A stretch of DNA of 64,000 nucleotides from Galeruca laticollis (lineage: Eukaryota > Arthropoda > Insecta > Coleoptera > Chrysomelidae). A model generated the notes under the pieces. That model was not told the origin of the DNA, did not search any database, and was given only the letters and a program-made list of their open reading frames with translations. The stretch covers positions 28,201,567 to 28,265,566 of the forward strand of contig OY998184.1 of assembly GCA_963921935.1 (NCBI GenBank). Direction: 5' to 3'. This document shows positions 46,130 to 56,565 of the stretch, piece by piece; positions within the stretch are counted from its first letter, which is position 1, and each line of letters begins with the position of its first letter. The translations under genes and the position numbers were made by a program.

Positions 46130-48172
46130 GCGAGAATAGAATAAACAAATCTCTTATTAACTTCGTACCATTCTCAGATAGGACACTTCTATTGCGACTC
46201 AAATCTAACCAGTTCAACATCAATATTATCCAATGCTATGCTCCAACTGCAGACAAACACAACAACGAAACAACTAATTTTTATAAGGAATTAAAGCAAC
46301 TTCTAGCATACACGCGTAAAAACGAACCCATCATTATTCTTGGAGATTTCAATGCAAAGGTTGGTAAAGGAAAAGTGGATAATGTTGTCGGAGAATATGG
46401 ACTGGGTGAGCGGAACGACCGCGGTGACACCTTAGTGCAATTCTGTCAAGAAGAGAACTTCGTCATAGCTAACACTTGGTTTAAACTAACTCCCCGACGA
46501 ATTTACACTTGGCAATCCCCGCAACACAATGAAACAAACGTTGTCAGAAACCAAATCGACTTCATTTTAGTAAAAGAACGATTCAAAAGTGGTATTCATG
46601 GCATAAGAACTTACCCAGGCACAGATATTAACTCAGCCCACAACCCAGTAGTTGGCAACCTTAATATAAAATTGAAAAAACTAACAAAGAAACACGTCAA
46701 GTTAGTTGACATCAACAACCTCCGCGACCCATCTAAAAAAGACGAATTGAGAGAGAAAGTCAACTATGAAATATCGAATATAAACAACCCAGAATTTGGA
46801 AAAATATTGAGGAAGATTGGAAAAATATGAGGGATAAAATACATAGAATTGAGAAGGAAGTAATTGGTCCAACACGTACAAACAAGAAAAAAGAATGGAT
46901 GACTGAAGAAATATTAAATATGATGGATAAACGCAGAACATACAAGAATAGATATACAACTTTGTACAAAACACTTAACAAACAAATAGAAAAGAAAATA
47001 AAGGAAGCAAAAGAATACTGTATGGCCCAGAAATGTTGTGAGATTGAAGAGTTACAACAAAAGCACGATCATTCCGCAATTCATAAGAAAGTTAAAGAAA
47101 TGGTAGTCCAGGGAAGAAGGAACATCCCAAACAGAATAGTTGGACACGACAATAAACCCATATTAGACGAAAAAGAACTGAAAGACCATTGGATAAATTA
47201 TATTCGACAACAATTCTCTACTAAAGATCCACGTCACTTTAACAGTAAAGAAAATTCAGAAGAGGCACCAGATATTCTGACATCGGAGGTTGAAAGAGCA
47301 CTCAAAACCTGCAAAACAGGAAAGGCTGCTGGGCTAGATGGAATCCACATTGAGACTTTCAAACTCTTTAACGAGCAGAATAGAAAGGTTTTGACTAAGC
47401 TTCTAAATAAAATCTACAAGAGCGGAAACATCCCACGCGACTGGTTGAAGTCCGACTTCTTTCCCAATTCCCATACCGAAGAAATCAAATGCACATACAT
47501 GTGAAGATTTCAGACTAATTAGCCTAATGAGTCATGCATTAAAACTTCTTTTAAAAATCATACACAAACGGATATTCAAAAAATGCGAAATAGATCTAGA
47601 TGACGCACAGTTCGGTTTCAGAGAAGGAGTGGGCACGAGGGAAGCACTGTTCAGCCTGTCTGTATTGTTACAGAAATGTCGAGATCAACAAAAAGAGGCT
47701 TTCATCTGTTTTATCGACTACGAGAAGGCGTTCGACAGAGTCGAACACACAGTCCTGTTTAACATCCTGAAAGAAAAGGGTCTCGATAATAACGACATCC
47801 AGTTCCTGAAAAATTTATACTGGGACCAAACAGCAGCCATCAGGGTCGAAGGAAACAAAACAGATGATGTACTCATTCATAGGGGAGTGCGACAGGGATG
47901 TGTCTTATCGCCCTTACTATTTAATATATATTCTGGCTACATATTCGATGAAGCTCTACAAGGTATGGAACACGGCATTAGAATAAACGGGCATCTGATT
48001 ATCAACTTACGCTTTGCAGATGATACCGCCATCATAGCCGATGGCTTAGAAGGACTCCAACAACTGTTAAATCGAATCGACAGAGTAGGAGAGACCCTGG
48101 GCTTTAAAATTAATATAAAGAAGACAAAAGTAATGGCCATCACTAGAAGAACTAATCCAACACCAGATATAT

Positions 48173-48212
<40 letters not shown>

Positions 48213-48225
48213 TTTTTTTCCATTT

Positions 48226-48260
<35 letters not shown>

Positions 48261-48853
48261 GACTACCCATCGAAAACGTAACCAAGTTCAAGTATTTAGG
48301 TACCTGGATAACATCTGATCTGAGTCCTAGTACAGAAATCAGATCGCGCATAGAACAGGCCAGATCAGTATTCAATAAAATGCGACCAGTGCTTTGTAAC
48401 CGATCACTGAACTTGAAATTACGCCTTAGATTTGTCAATTGTTACATCTATTCCGTCTTGCTGTACGGATCCGAAGTCTGGACCCTAAAGGCCGAAACAC
48501 TAAGGCGGCTACAAGCTTTCGAAATGTGGGTGTATAGAAGGCTCTTAAAAATACCCTGGACAGACCGCATCAGTAATGAAGAAGTTCTGAGAAGATTAGG
48601 TAAGGACAGAGACTTAGTTGTCGACATAAAGAAGAGAAAAACCGCATACTTGGGACATGTAATCAGGAGTGATAGAATGAGACTGCTCAAAATAATAATG
48701 GAAGGCAAAATAGAAGGCAGACGAGGTATAGGAAGACGCCAACATTCGTGGTTGAAAAACATTAGAGACTGGACCGGACTAGACTCACATTCCTTATTCC
48801 GAGCTGCTCAAAACCGAACCCAGTTCGCCGAGATTGTTGCCAACCTTCACTAA
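46130..48853 (+). pseudogene. non-LTR ORF2: endonuclease, RT and C-terminal domain
   Basis: The endonuclease motifs are NIIQCYAPTADKHN, IIILGDFNAKVGKG, RNQIDFILVKE and a final SAHNPVV, where the usual active-site SDH is SAH. The RT has GKAAGLDGIHIETF, then EDFRLISLMSHALK, ICFIDYEKAFDRVEH (Asp), RGVRQGCVLSPLLFN and LRFADDTAIIADG (Asp pair). The C-terminal block has VLLYGSEVWTLK, MWVYRRLLKIPWTDRISNEE and RRGIGRRQHSWLKNIRDW. The frame is broken near 46825, near 47480-47520, and by a TA-rich microsatellite at 48166-48256. Open stretches of 150-245 codons suggest moderate age. Intact relatives nick DNA and prime reverse transcription at the nick. Confidence 0.8.
48166..48256 (+). repeat. TA microsatellite pair inside the RT reading frame
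   Basis: Two TA runs (about 48170-48208 and 48230-48255) flank AAATTTTTTTTCCATTTCC. They interrupt coding sequence between NPTPDI and KGLPIENVTKFKYLG-type sequence. Confidence 0.85.
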
Positions 48854-48884
48854 GGTGAAGACGGAACCGAAAGAAGAAGAATGG

Positions 48885-49445
48885 GCAATTGAGGTATCTT
48901 TTGTGTAATATGTGGTACAACGACACACGATACTTTAAATATATGAGAATGAGAATACTTGGAGTGGATATCAATTTTAGTAAATTGATCAATTATATTC
49001 TGGTTATTTAGAATACCTGAGATATGTAAGTTGCGTTTGAAAATAGAAGAGGATAACTTTTTCTGTAGCGAGGTGGTTATAAAGCAGTTTTGGCTACCTG
49101 TGTCTAGCAAGGCCCTGACATGTACAGGCTCTCCTTGTTGAGAGTACAATAGAACTTGAGAGGTAGCTAATAAGATATGGGATCCTGTTTGATTGATGGA
49201 CGATAGAGAGGCAAATTGATTTCCATTGGAAATTGAAGGCGGGAGTACTGATACGTCAACGGGTTGAGTCGAATTTTGAATGTTCATATGTGCGATTTTT
49301 ACTTGACTATTTCCTTGTGAAGTATTTGCCAAGGATTGATCTGTAGGATTGGTAGAGTTCGGTTGAGTAAAATGCAACAAAGTATGATGCCTTTTCTGGC
49401 ATATTGAGCAATTTTTAGTATTTCTACTGGGCTGATCTTGCAACT
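48885..49445 (-). pseudogene. BEL/Pao zinc-knuckle end and aspartic protease
   Basis: Minus reading starts with SRNTKNCSICQKRHHTLLHF (second zinc knuckle). A spacer rich in Ser/Asn/Gln follows, then the protease active site RALLDTGSQNCFITTSLQKK. The block LHISGILNNQN and FKVSCVVVPHITQKIPQLPI complete it. It is interrupted upstream by the insertion starting at about 49446 and downstream by the LINE at 48881. In intact BEL elements this protease releases the pol enzymes from the polyprotein. Confidence 0.82.
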
Positions 49446-50424
49446 CACCCCGCAACACTTTAATTATAGTTTTTTGTTAATAAATTTTATAATATTTCCA
49501 ATTCATAGGTACCATTTTGTTGACATTATCAATCACATCGGTCATGTACATTTAAGAAACCGAAAGATTCCCTTTAAATTACTTGTTCACTACCTACATT
49601 CTCCGCTAACAAGCTTACTTTGAGAGTGCATTGATAGATCAATCATCAGTTTGAGTTTTTAATATATTATCAAGGAGTCTGCTTGCTATCAGGGAGATTA
49701 TACGTAGGATTTGTCAAACCAATATTTGAGTAAAATACGAAGGAGTTAATTAAATTTTGGCTAATTTTGTTGGGGAATCAGGTGTCGAAGGAAAATTGTG
49801 GAAAGAGTAAAAGCGCATGTGGATTTGTAGAGTGGAAAAAAAGGAGTTTAGAGAGAATAGGATAAGAACCCTCTAACGGAGGGTTTCAGTCAGGGGACAC
49901 CAAGAGAATAAGTATAGCCTCTCCGCCTACGTTAGTGGCATTATTTTGAAACCATATTTTCAAAAACTTATGTTAGAGGCGAACAGACCCCTTTGGTAGT
50001 ACCGTAGTAAAGTAGTTAATAATAGGTTTAATCATTATATTTTCTTTTGTAAGCGGCTCCGTGACGTCACAGTAGCGCATTTCAATTATGTATATTCCTT
50101 CCGTTTTGGTGAAGAAGTTTTTTTGTATATAGTCTCTTTTTTTGTGTAAATAGTAATATAGAATTTTCATTGTAATACCTAACATCTTATATATTGTCTG
50201 CTCCATCCGGACCATCGTGGAGGTCTACTAGTTAGGGCTGGCTCATTAAAATTTAACTGGTGGCGCCCATTTTTAACAACTAAATAAAATAGGAGTTTTC
50301 GCATACCCACCCCCGACCGAACTGAGCTTGGGCATAAGGTTGCGCTTCTGGAGCTAGCGAGTAGACAATAATAAATAAAGCGCGTAACACTACAGAGGGC
50401 AACAGTTTGTTTTGGTATTAGGCA
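49446..50424 (+). mobile_element. insertion in BEL gag, possibly a solo LTR with flanking sequence
   Basis: BEL coding stops at about 50424 (first zinc knuckle) and resumes at 49445 (second knuckle), so about 980 bp is foreign. It includes a stretch from TGTTAGAGGCGAACAG (49971) to ACAGAGGGCAACA (50404), which has TG...CA ends with short inverted termini and could be an LTR. TGGTGGCGCCCA near 50260 resembles a primer-binding site. No target duplication was found and the boundaries are uncertain. Confidence 0.4.
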
Positions 50425-51187
50425 GTTGAGACACAAATTATTTTCCCTTACAAAGTTGTGCCGATCATTTATAGATAAAAGAGAAAAACTATTGCAAGAG
50501 AAAATGCGGTGATTTAATGCATTACAAAAGATACAATAAATTTTCTGATTGTGTACTTGTTGATTTAAATTGGGAGTAACATGATCAGACGATTGACTTA
50601 ATAAAGATACTTTTTTATGTTTAGTATTAGGATTTGTTTCTTGAGGAGAGATATTTTCAAGAATAATATATTGTTTATACAGACATTTGAAAAAGTTATT
50701 GGCAGATAAAAGCTTAGACTCATCACTTTGTACTTCAAAGGTTTTTTTTTGTCTTAAAATCTAATTTCTGTTCCAAGACTTGAACAAGAAAAGCTTCAAA
50801 AAGTTCCTCATTAGTACAATCAACAGAGCTTAAAGCATCTAGTATAGAAGTTCAAGTTGCAGAGAATTGTCTCAAATTTTGAGAAGTACATTTTGTTACA
50901 GGTTGAATGTTTAACAATTGCTGAAAGTAATTGTATACTAATTTTTTTTTGTTATCATAACGCTTGGACAAGAGTTTGAGGGCTACATCAAAGTTTTCAT
51001 CAGTTATAGATAATTCTTCAATTAGTTGAAGAGGTTCCCCTCCCAAGAAAGATTTGAGCTAAAAAAATCTTTCAGATTTTGATTGTAATTGTTCATTTTT
51101 CACAATTAAAGCATTAAACAAGTTTATAAAGGACGGATATTCTGTGAAGTTACCTGAAAAAATAGGAATGCTAATACTCGGTAGTAA
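50425..51187 (-). pseudogene. BEL/Pao gag (C-terminal part and first zinc knuckle)
   Basis: From 51187 the minus strand reads LLPSISIPIFSGNFTEYPSF, the usual start of the BEL gag core. Then come FLGGEPLQLIEELSI, KLLSKRYDNKKKLVYNYFQQ and NLRQFSATS. After low-complexity and frameshifted sequence it reaches CIFCNALNHRIFSC and NNLCLNC (zinc knuckle) at about 50510-50425. Stops near 51060 and 50740 break it. The N-terminus and 5' LTR are missing. Confidence 0.75.
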
Positions 51188-51210
51188 TTTCAATTATCAG
51201 TAAGCCTTAC

Positions 51211-51810
51211 AATACATTGGATCATGGTTACAGATTTCTCTTCTTTAGTTTTTGTTGCCTTTATGGTTCATCGTTGGTCTTGTCTGCAGTTCTCTGTATC
51301 TAGTGCTCGTATTTCTACCTTATTAGTGATTTGATTCTTTGGGAGTTTCAATTAATCGATTTGAACAAACTTGACATACTTAAAATCTGGAAATTTGGGG
51401 TATTTCTAATTGATCTAAAATATTTAGAGCCTCCCATCATTTCAAATTATACTTTCTCATTCTATATATTTACGTATTACTATAAAGCTTAAGGATTATC
51501 TAAATATAGTGTTTTGCTAGCTTTCGTCGCGTGTTTTACGAGCTATGACCAATTTTTTTACAGTGTCCTATTCGACACTCTGTATATTTGAAAATCATAA
51601 AAATGTAAACACGGGGTGATTGAAAACACCTACATAAAATTTTTCTCAACCTTACCCTTTATACTATTCCGATATTAGTTCTGTCTCCAATCATTATTGA
51701 ACATATATAATATATTGAAAGATGTTTATAGTTTTTATCGCTATTTTTCATAATCAAGAATCCATCAACAAATATGTATTTATTAACGAAATAATAACAT
51801 TAATTTTTAG
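51211..51810. other. GH20 intron sequence before exon D
   Basis: No coding or repeat signal recognised apart from the exon acceptor at the end. Confidence 0.5.
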
Positions 51811-52018
51811 ATATATCATACAAACTTGGGTGCCAGAAAGTGAAAACGATTTAATATCACAACTATTGCATTTAGGTTACAGAGTAGTTATTTCCACAAA
51901 AGATAAATGGTATTTGGACCACGGTTTTTGGGGAGAGTCCTGGACTTATCATAAGTGGAAGACAGTTTACGACAATAGTATGTACCCAACGTACAATGAA
52001 GCAATCTTAGGTGGTGAG
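51811..52018 (+). CDS. GH20 beta-N-acetylhexosaminidase, exon D
   Basis: Follows the acceptor AATTTTTAG. Its first base completes the Arg codon of the exon ending at 31227, and it then reads YIIQTWVPESENDLISQLL. It contains LGYRVVISTKDKWYLDHGF (the GH20 VIVS...YLD block), the aromatic WGESWTYHKWKTVYD, and ends YNEAILGGE at a GTGAGT donor in phase 0. GH20 enzymes continue from here with a WSEQ/RAAALAERLW block; no such exon was found in the remaining 12 kb. The last exon(s) are therefore beyond the window, hidden, or lost. Exons A to D cover the barrel up to this point without any stop or frameshift. That suggests the gene is still under selection although its introns hold tens of kilobases of transposons. 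Confidence 0.92.
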
Positions 52019-52049
52019 GTGAGTAGAATAATCAATAAATTCAAGTAAA

Positions 52050-52345
52050 ACGGCTATGTCTTGTAGACTCTTGACATCTATCTCCTCTACTATTTGTTTC
52101 CAATATTTCCTGTTTGTGGCACCATGCTGCCTCACTTTTATCTATTTTAAATCGTTTTGCACTTCTTGTAGCCATTTCTTTTGGGTCTTCTTCATTTCTT
52201 TCTATTGTTTTCTGCAATCAGCCGGACCTTCTTGGTACATGTACGCGATGTGGCATTCATATTATGTGGTTCAACCATCCGGCTTGTTGGTCTCGAAATT
52301 TTCTCGCTATTATTGGTCTTCAATATCACAGATAACCCACAGATA
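52050..52345 (-). pseudogene. LINE C-terminal fragment
   Basis: Minus reading gives KKTQKKWLQEVQNDLK and NRKYWKQIVEEIDVKSLQD, resembling the C-terminal end of RTE-type reverse-transcriptase proteins (GRPKKRWLDEV-like). Short, with stops. Confidence 0.55.
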
Positions 52346-52393
52346 GATGAGACACTAATTGTGGCGCCATTTCAATTATTTTGCTTCAAAATA

Positions 52394-52506
52394 GCCATTT
52401 ATAGTCCATCATTTGACATTTCATTCAATTTAACTCCATTAACTGAATAATGATTAGATGTTGAGTTGAATTAAATGAAATATCAAATGATGGACCATAA
52501 ATGGTT
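52394..52506. repeat. short inverted repeat (MITE-like hairpin)
   Basis: CCATTTATAGTCCATCATTT (52394 on) pairs with AAATGATGGACCATAAATGG (ends 52506). Arms are about 45 bp with a few mismatches around a loop of about 20 bp. Confidence 0.7.
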
Positions 52507-52887
52507 AATTAAATTGGAAAAAATAAAACAATAATCATATAAACAATTTATTTATTTTGGTATAAAAATACACAACAAATAATTTCTTTCACAAAGTACT
52601 TTTCTTAACAAACATAATGACAACAAATAAATTATAGTGTAAAAACCATGCAATAATTAAAACATATTTTTTTAGTAACATACATTCTAGATTGGAGTAT
52701 CATTAGATTTTCAAATGATGTTAAATCAAGATAAAAGTAGAAAATTATGTATGATAAGTTTGTATAAATTTATTATTACACTCGTATAAACACACAGAGC
52801 TGGACAAACTGCAGGAGTATAACTGCTACTTACCTAATCAAAAGAAGTGTTAGCAATAAGTTGATAACTACTATTTTTGGGGGGCTC

Positions 52888-52938
52888 TTAAAAATCCCAC
52901 CGTCTCGTGGAAGTCCTTTCTCGTTTCTGGTTGAGGTT
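52888..52938 (-). CDS. unknown small gene, last exon
   Basis: Read on the minus strand after the acceptor TTTACTTGTAG it encodes NLNQKRERTSTRRWDF and a TAA stop (52890-52888), in phase with the exon ending at 53262. A polyadenylation-type AATAAA on this strand lies downstream at 52552-52547. The full candidate protein is 76 residues from exons 54418-54375, 54192-54144, 53348-53262 and this one. I do not recognise it. The tail is basic. Confidence 0.5.
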   Translation of the reverse strand, partial: NLNQKRERTSTRRWDF

Positions 52939-53261
52939 CTACAAGTAAACAAACAAAATAACAACAATAAATAAGTAAACACACAAATATGTTTGAAAAT
53001 TTATGTCAACAAAAGAAAACAAAATGCGCTTACTATCGAAATAATAAGTTTTTGTACTAAGCCAAAAAAATATCAAAAAATGTTTGAATGTATACATTTG
53101 TTTGGTTTTTTTGATTCCCTTTTTTGAAGCTTTTGATTTTTTTAGGAATTCTTGATTTTTAACTATTTTTTTATTTTTTGTCTTTATTGGATATTTTGGA
53201 TTTTTGGTTACCGCTAGACCAAATACTTAGACGTAATGCCTCAACAAAAGTTAATACTCAC

Positions 53262-53348
53262 TTTCATTTCCCATAAATTGTCACACCATATATGAAAATC
53301 GGCAAGAGATCGATACCTTCCATCCCATAGCTGGTAGAGGGAATATAG
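53262..53348 (-). CDS. unknown small gene, third exon
   Basis: 29 codons between a TTATAG acceptor and a GTGAGT donor, both good. It encodes LYSLYQLWDGRYRSLADF, then HIWCDNLWEMK. It is rich in aromatic residues (three Trp, several Tyr), which is unlike random AT-rich sequence, and its length is a multiple of three. No family recognised. Confidence 0.55.
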
Positions 53349-53405
53349 CTATAACATAAAATAAAACCCAGATTATTATTTTTTCAATGGATACACTTTA
53401 AAATG

Positions 53406-53931
53406 GAATTGTCTGAGTATGGTGTACACACTAGATATAAATTGAGTGAATGAAAAGACGAGTACTCAGTATGTCATTTGATTAAAATTCCAGCTAAACG
53501 CTTTCAGCCATTAGGTCATTCTCAAAGCTGTCGACAAGAGAAAAACATACAACAGGTACAATGTACACACAATGAAATAAAATGTTTGATCTTACATCAT
53601 TATTTAAGTAAAATTTGTTAAAATTACCCTATAAAGAGGGTGTGCACACATATCATTTAGTTGGTAATCAAATTAGACGTTTCGTTATGTGAATTACAAT
53701 TGTACACACTCTTTATAGAGTAATTTTAACAAATTTTAGTTAAATATTGATGTAACATCAAACATTTTATTTCATTGTATGTAGCAGTTACAGGGTTTGA
53801 TGTTTTTTGACACTTTCTGTATATTTTTTTCTTGACCAGAGCTTTCAGAATGGTCTAATGGATGAAAGCGCTTACCTGGAATTTTAATTAAATTACACAC
53901 TCAGTACTGGTCTTTTCGTTCACTCGATTTA
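53406..53931. mobile_element. Penelope-like family 2 short foldback (inside an intron)
   Basis: Two inverted arms of about 210 bp share the end sequence of the larger foldback at 15058-16419: GTACACACTAGAT near the outer edge, TTGAGTGAATGAAAA, and a hairpin near GCTTTCAGCCATTAGGTCATTC. The centre is short and has no coding sequence. The flanks are CACTTTAAAATG (53394-53405) and CATTTTAAAATG (53932-53943), a 12 bp duplication with one mismatch. It lies in the intron between the second and third exons of the small minus-strand gene. Confidence 0.7.
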
Positions 53932-54143
53932 CATTTTAAAATGTCAAAAATTATAGCATGCTATATTGAATACAATAAAACTTACCATCAATTTTTGTTA
54001 ATTTCCACTCATATGGGAAGGCAAATCAAACTGTCTTAATAACCTCTCTTCGTCTTTCTCAAATCTAAAGAAACAATGTTTTTGAAAATGAAGGGATCAT
54101 ATCCTCCATCGTTTCTTCGTCGACAAATTTAATGATTTATTAC

Positions 54144-54192
54144 CACCGATTCAGCCATATTAATTTTATCTTCCTGGGTTGGAGGAACAAAA
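54144..54192 (-). CDS. unknown small gene, second exon
   Basis: It follows the acceptor CTTTTTACAG. Its first base completes an Arg codon begun in the first exon, then FVPPTQEDKINMAESV. The donor is GTAATA (phase 0). A further candidate exon at 54064-53986, with good splice signals and a reading FEKDEERLLRQFDLPSHMSG, cannot be joined in phase and is left out. Confidence 0.5.
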
Positions 54193-54374
54193 CTGTAAAA
54201 AGAAATATTTACTTTATTAATGCAGCAATTTTCAGTTTAGCTGATGTAAAGAACAACCATGATCTCTAAAGTTGTCGATTAAATTAGTAAAAATTCTCTG
54301 TGTTTTATAAAAATGAAGATAATGGTTGTTAATTGTGAAAGAAAAAATGCTCAAATTTTTTAAATAAAACTTAC

Positions 54375-54418
54375 CGAGTACACCACTTATTAAACTCCTT
54401 TGGAATACACTTTGACAT
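54375..54418 (-). CDS. unknown small gene, first exon
   Basis: ATG at 54418 (context ACAATGT), reading MSKCIPKEFNKWCT plus two bases, then a perfect GTAAGT donor. The start was chosen because it gives consistent phases through three downstream exons and a stop. Upstream (54540-54600) is a less AT-rich stretch with several CpG dinucleotides that could hold a promoter. No domain recognised. Confidence 0.5.
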
Positions 54419-54639
54419 TGTCTTTTCAATTAATAATAATAAAGCAACGAAACAACACATAAATATTACACTATCGCAATTAAAAAATGCACCAAAATAC
54501 CGTAACCTTAAAATAACCTCTACATTTGAACTTAGAAATGATAACGGTATAACATATAACATGTGGGGACGAGCAATATGATATCGCGCATACGCAGTTA
54601 TAAAAATCAATAAAATTTGATTACTAACGACGTTACAGT

Positions 54640-55300
54640 TTTCGTTAATTTTTTGGAATTATCTACCGATTTTAATTACTCGACGGGCTCTATAGATGGC
54701 ACGGTCTGCAGTGTCCTTAGCCTGTTCAATACAATCTCATTATTTGTGCGTCTTTCCTCCTACTGTCTTAACTCCTCCAAATTCCTTTCAAAGCACCTTC
54801 CTCCCCCAAATTTCTATCGTCCTGCAACCCTTATTTCACATATGTACAGTGTTACGGGGCATATGGTTGTTTCGTAGATTCTAACTTTTGATTTTCTTGA
54901 GGTTTATTTTGCGATTAAAATTTTTTCTAGCAATCCTCTTACTTTACTCTTATATTTATAATTGTCATTCTCAGATTCTCCAATTCTTCAACCTTTTTAA
55001 AATTGTCTCACCTGTATTGCATCTTTATAATTAAATGTCTTTGTGCTTTATCTTTTTGCTGCCTATTGTTCAAATCTTCCAAGCACTATTTTTAACTGCT
55101 TCCTTGTTTTTGTCAGGTGCACGACATTGTCATTGTACGCAATACATTGTTCTTGGTTCTGGAGAATTAATCCGATTCTTTGTATTCTACATTTTCTTAC
55201 TATTAGTTCCAGTACAAAAGGTAATTAGGTCAGTATGTATATTTATATGTTCAATCTGTACTGTCGTTAACGAAGCACGTGTTTATTTTTGGTATACAAT
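54640..55300 (-). pseudogene. LINE reverse-transcriptase C-terminal remnant
   Basis: Minus reading from about 55200 gives HLTKTRKQLKIVLGRFEQAA, split by a stop, then KINLKKIKVRIYETTICPVT-like sequence near 54900, and a degraded tail. The order matches RT motif C/thumb and the start of the C-terminal domain of RTE-like LINEs. Many stops. Confidence 0.5.
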
Positions 55301-55479
55301 AGTGAATTAAAACAGTGGTAAAAAGTGTATAAATTTTTGAATTTTACACAGTGAGTACTATATGATTGTATATACCAAAACAGCATAAAAGCATATATAT
55401 TTTATAACATCGATATTGTTTAAGACAAATATCAATAAACAAAAATACGACTCTTAACTTTATAGTAGAGGCGCAAAAT

Positions 55480-56216
55480 GCAAAATAAATTAAATTATAT
55501 ATATTTACCATAAACAAAATTAAAAAATTAGTGGTGAAGGCGATATTTTGGAAACAAAAAAATTATTGAAGAACAAAATAACAAACTGGCTGAAAACATT
55601 ACTAATCAACTGACTAAAGAAATTGCAGAAATAAAAAATTTGTTACTAGAGGACAGCAAAAAAATTGAAGAGCTAGAAAGTGAAATAAGTAATCTTAAAT
55701 CCAAGAACAAGCAATTAGAGAGACAACAACGAATAAATAATATTGTGATATTAAATTCGAAATTCCCAGGAGGAAACTTAACAAACTTTACTCTTGACCT
55801 ACTAAACCAAAAACTAGAACTTAACTTAACCGAACAAGATTTCAATATTGTAATTACTTTTGGTAAAAGTGTAGATAATAAACCAATATTAGTGAAATTT
55901 GTCTCTCACCTTACGAAGCAAAAGGTTTTAAGATCCTGTAGCAAGCTCAAAGGGACAGATATACGCTTAACCGAAGAACTGTCTCAAGAAGAAAGAATAG
56001 TTAGGAGCATATTGGTGGATCAACTAAAAAAAGAAAAGCAAAATAATAAAAAAGCAGATATGAACATAAGAAGCACAAACAAAAACATTGGTGAATTAAA
56101 ATTAACCTTGGAACAGGTAGGTATACAATTCGATTTTATCGTAATTACAGAAACAAGAAAAATACTAGACACTTCCTTATATCGGTTGGACGGCTACGAC
56201 TTATTTTACAATAATG
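55480..56216 (+). pseudogene. LINE (CR1/L2-like) ORF1 end and endonuclease start, left part
   Basis: 55560-56050 encodes a coiled-coil segment (ESEISNLKSKNKQLERQQRI) and an RNA-binding-like core (IVITFGKSVDNKPILVKF, RLTEELSQEERIVR), as in LINE ORF1 proteins. About 56060-56216 starts the APE-type endonuclease (DFIVITETRKI, YRLDGYDLFYNN). It is cut by the DIRS insertion. The same reading frame resumes at 63003 (GSFNECDGAIIFAKKEF), so the two parts are one element. Confidence 0.72.
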
Positions 56217-56392
56217 ACAGATTAAACGACTTACCTGTAAGGAAGTTCAATCTTCATTATACGATTAACCACGTTCGTATAGACCACCATGTAGTTACGC
56301 CTCTGGCGCTCGAATGTGTCACTGTTAACAAAGCAAAACAACAACTTTTTGCAAACCCTTCGCCTGAACCCCATAAGGATCCTCAATACGTT
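56217..56392 (+). repeat. DIRS inverted terminal repeat, left
   Basis: Matches the inverse of 62864-63002, most clearly over 56266-56392 (TAGTTACGCCTCTGGCGCTC within it). Confidence 0.82.
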
Positions 56393-56463
56393 TGAAGTAA
56401 AAATCTGATGAGTTCAAGGGTTCAAATAGGATAGTATGGGGGTGGGGTGGACTATACGAGCGT

Positions 56464-56565
56464 GGTTAATCGTATAATGAAGATTGAACTTCCTTACAGG
56501 TAAGTCGTTTAATCTGTCATTATACCTCTTAACCACGTTCTACTAGACCACCATGTAGACGTTTA
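56464..56565 (-). repeat. DIRS internal complementary region (circle-junction copy)
   Basis: 56464-56523 is the exact inverse of the left end (56211-56270). 56518-56565 is the inverse of the right end (about 62950-63002). Read on the minus strand it is therefore right end joined to left end through ATAATG. Confidence 0.82.

Larger units (their letters stand above)
46121..48881 (+). mobile_element. APE-type non-LTR retrotransposon (RTE/Proto2-like), 5' truncated
   Basis: Endonuclease at 46130-46700, reverse transcriptase at 46830-48170, and a C-terminal domain at 48380-48853. The 3' end is a short GAAGAA repeat (48870-48880). It lies inside the BEL protease coding region, in the opposite orientation. 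It lacks the start of the endonuclease. No clean target duplication was found. Confidence 0.75.
34523..51210 (-). mobile_element. BEL/Pao LTR retrotransposon, 5' truncated and multiply interrupted
   Basis: Minus-strand order is gag (51187-50425), protease (49440-48885 and 46120-46023), RT N-terminal part (38121-37534), RNase H (37430-36557), integrase (36570-35415) and 3' LTR (35204-34523). It is split by an LTR-like insertion (49446-50424), an APE-type LINE (46121-48881) and a composite Penelope insertion (38134-46010). The catalytic RT core is deleted near 37540. At the 5' side gag breaks off at about 51187, followed by about 20 bp that match the LTR interior (CAATTATCAGTAAGCCTTAC, also at 34691-34710). 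The element is antisense within the last recognised GH20 intron. Confidence 0.85.

Noticed and set aside
53986..54064. Additional exon of the small minus-strand gene (FEKDEERLLRQFD)
   Set aside because: The splice signals look good, but its 79 bp cannot be joined in phase with the neighbouring exons without a stop. Kept only as a note.
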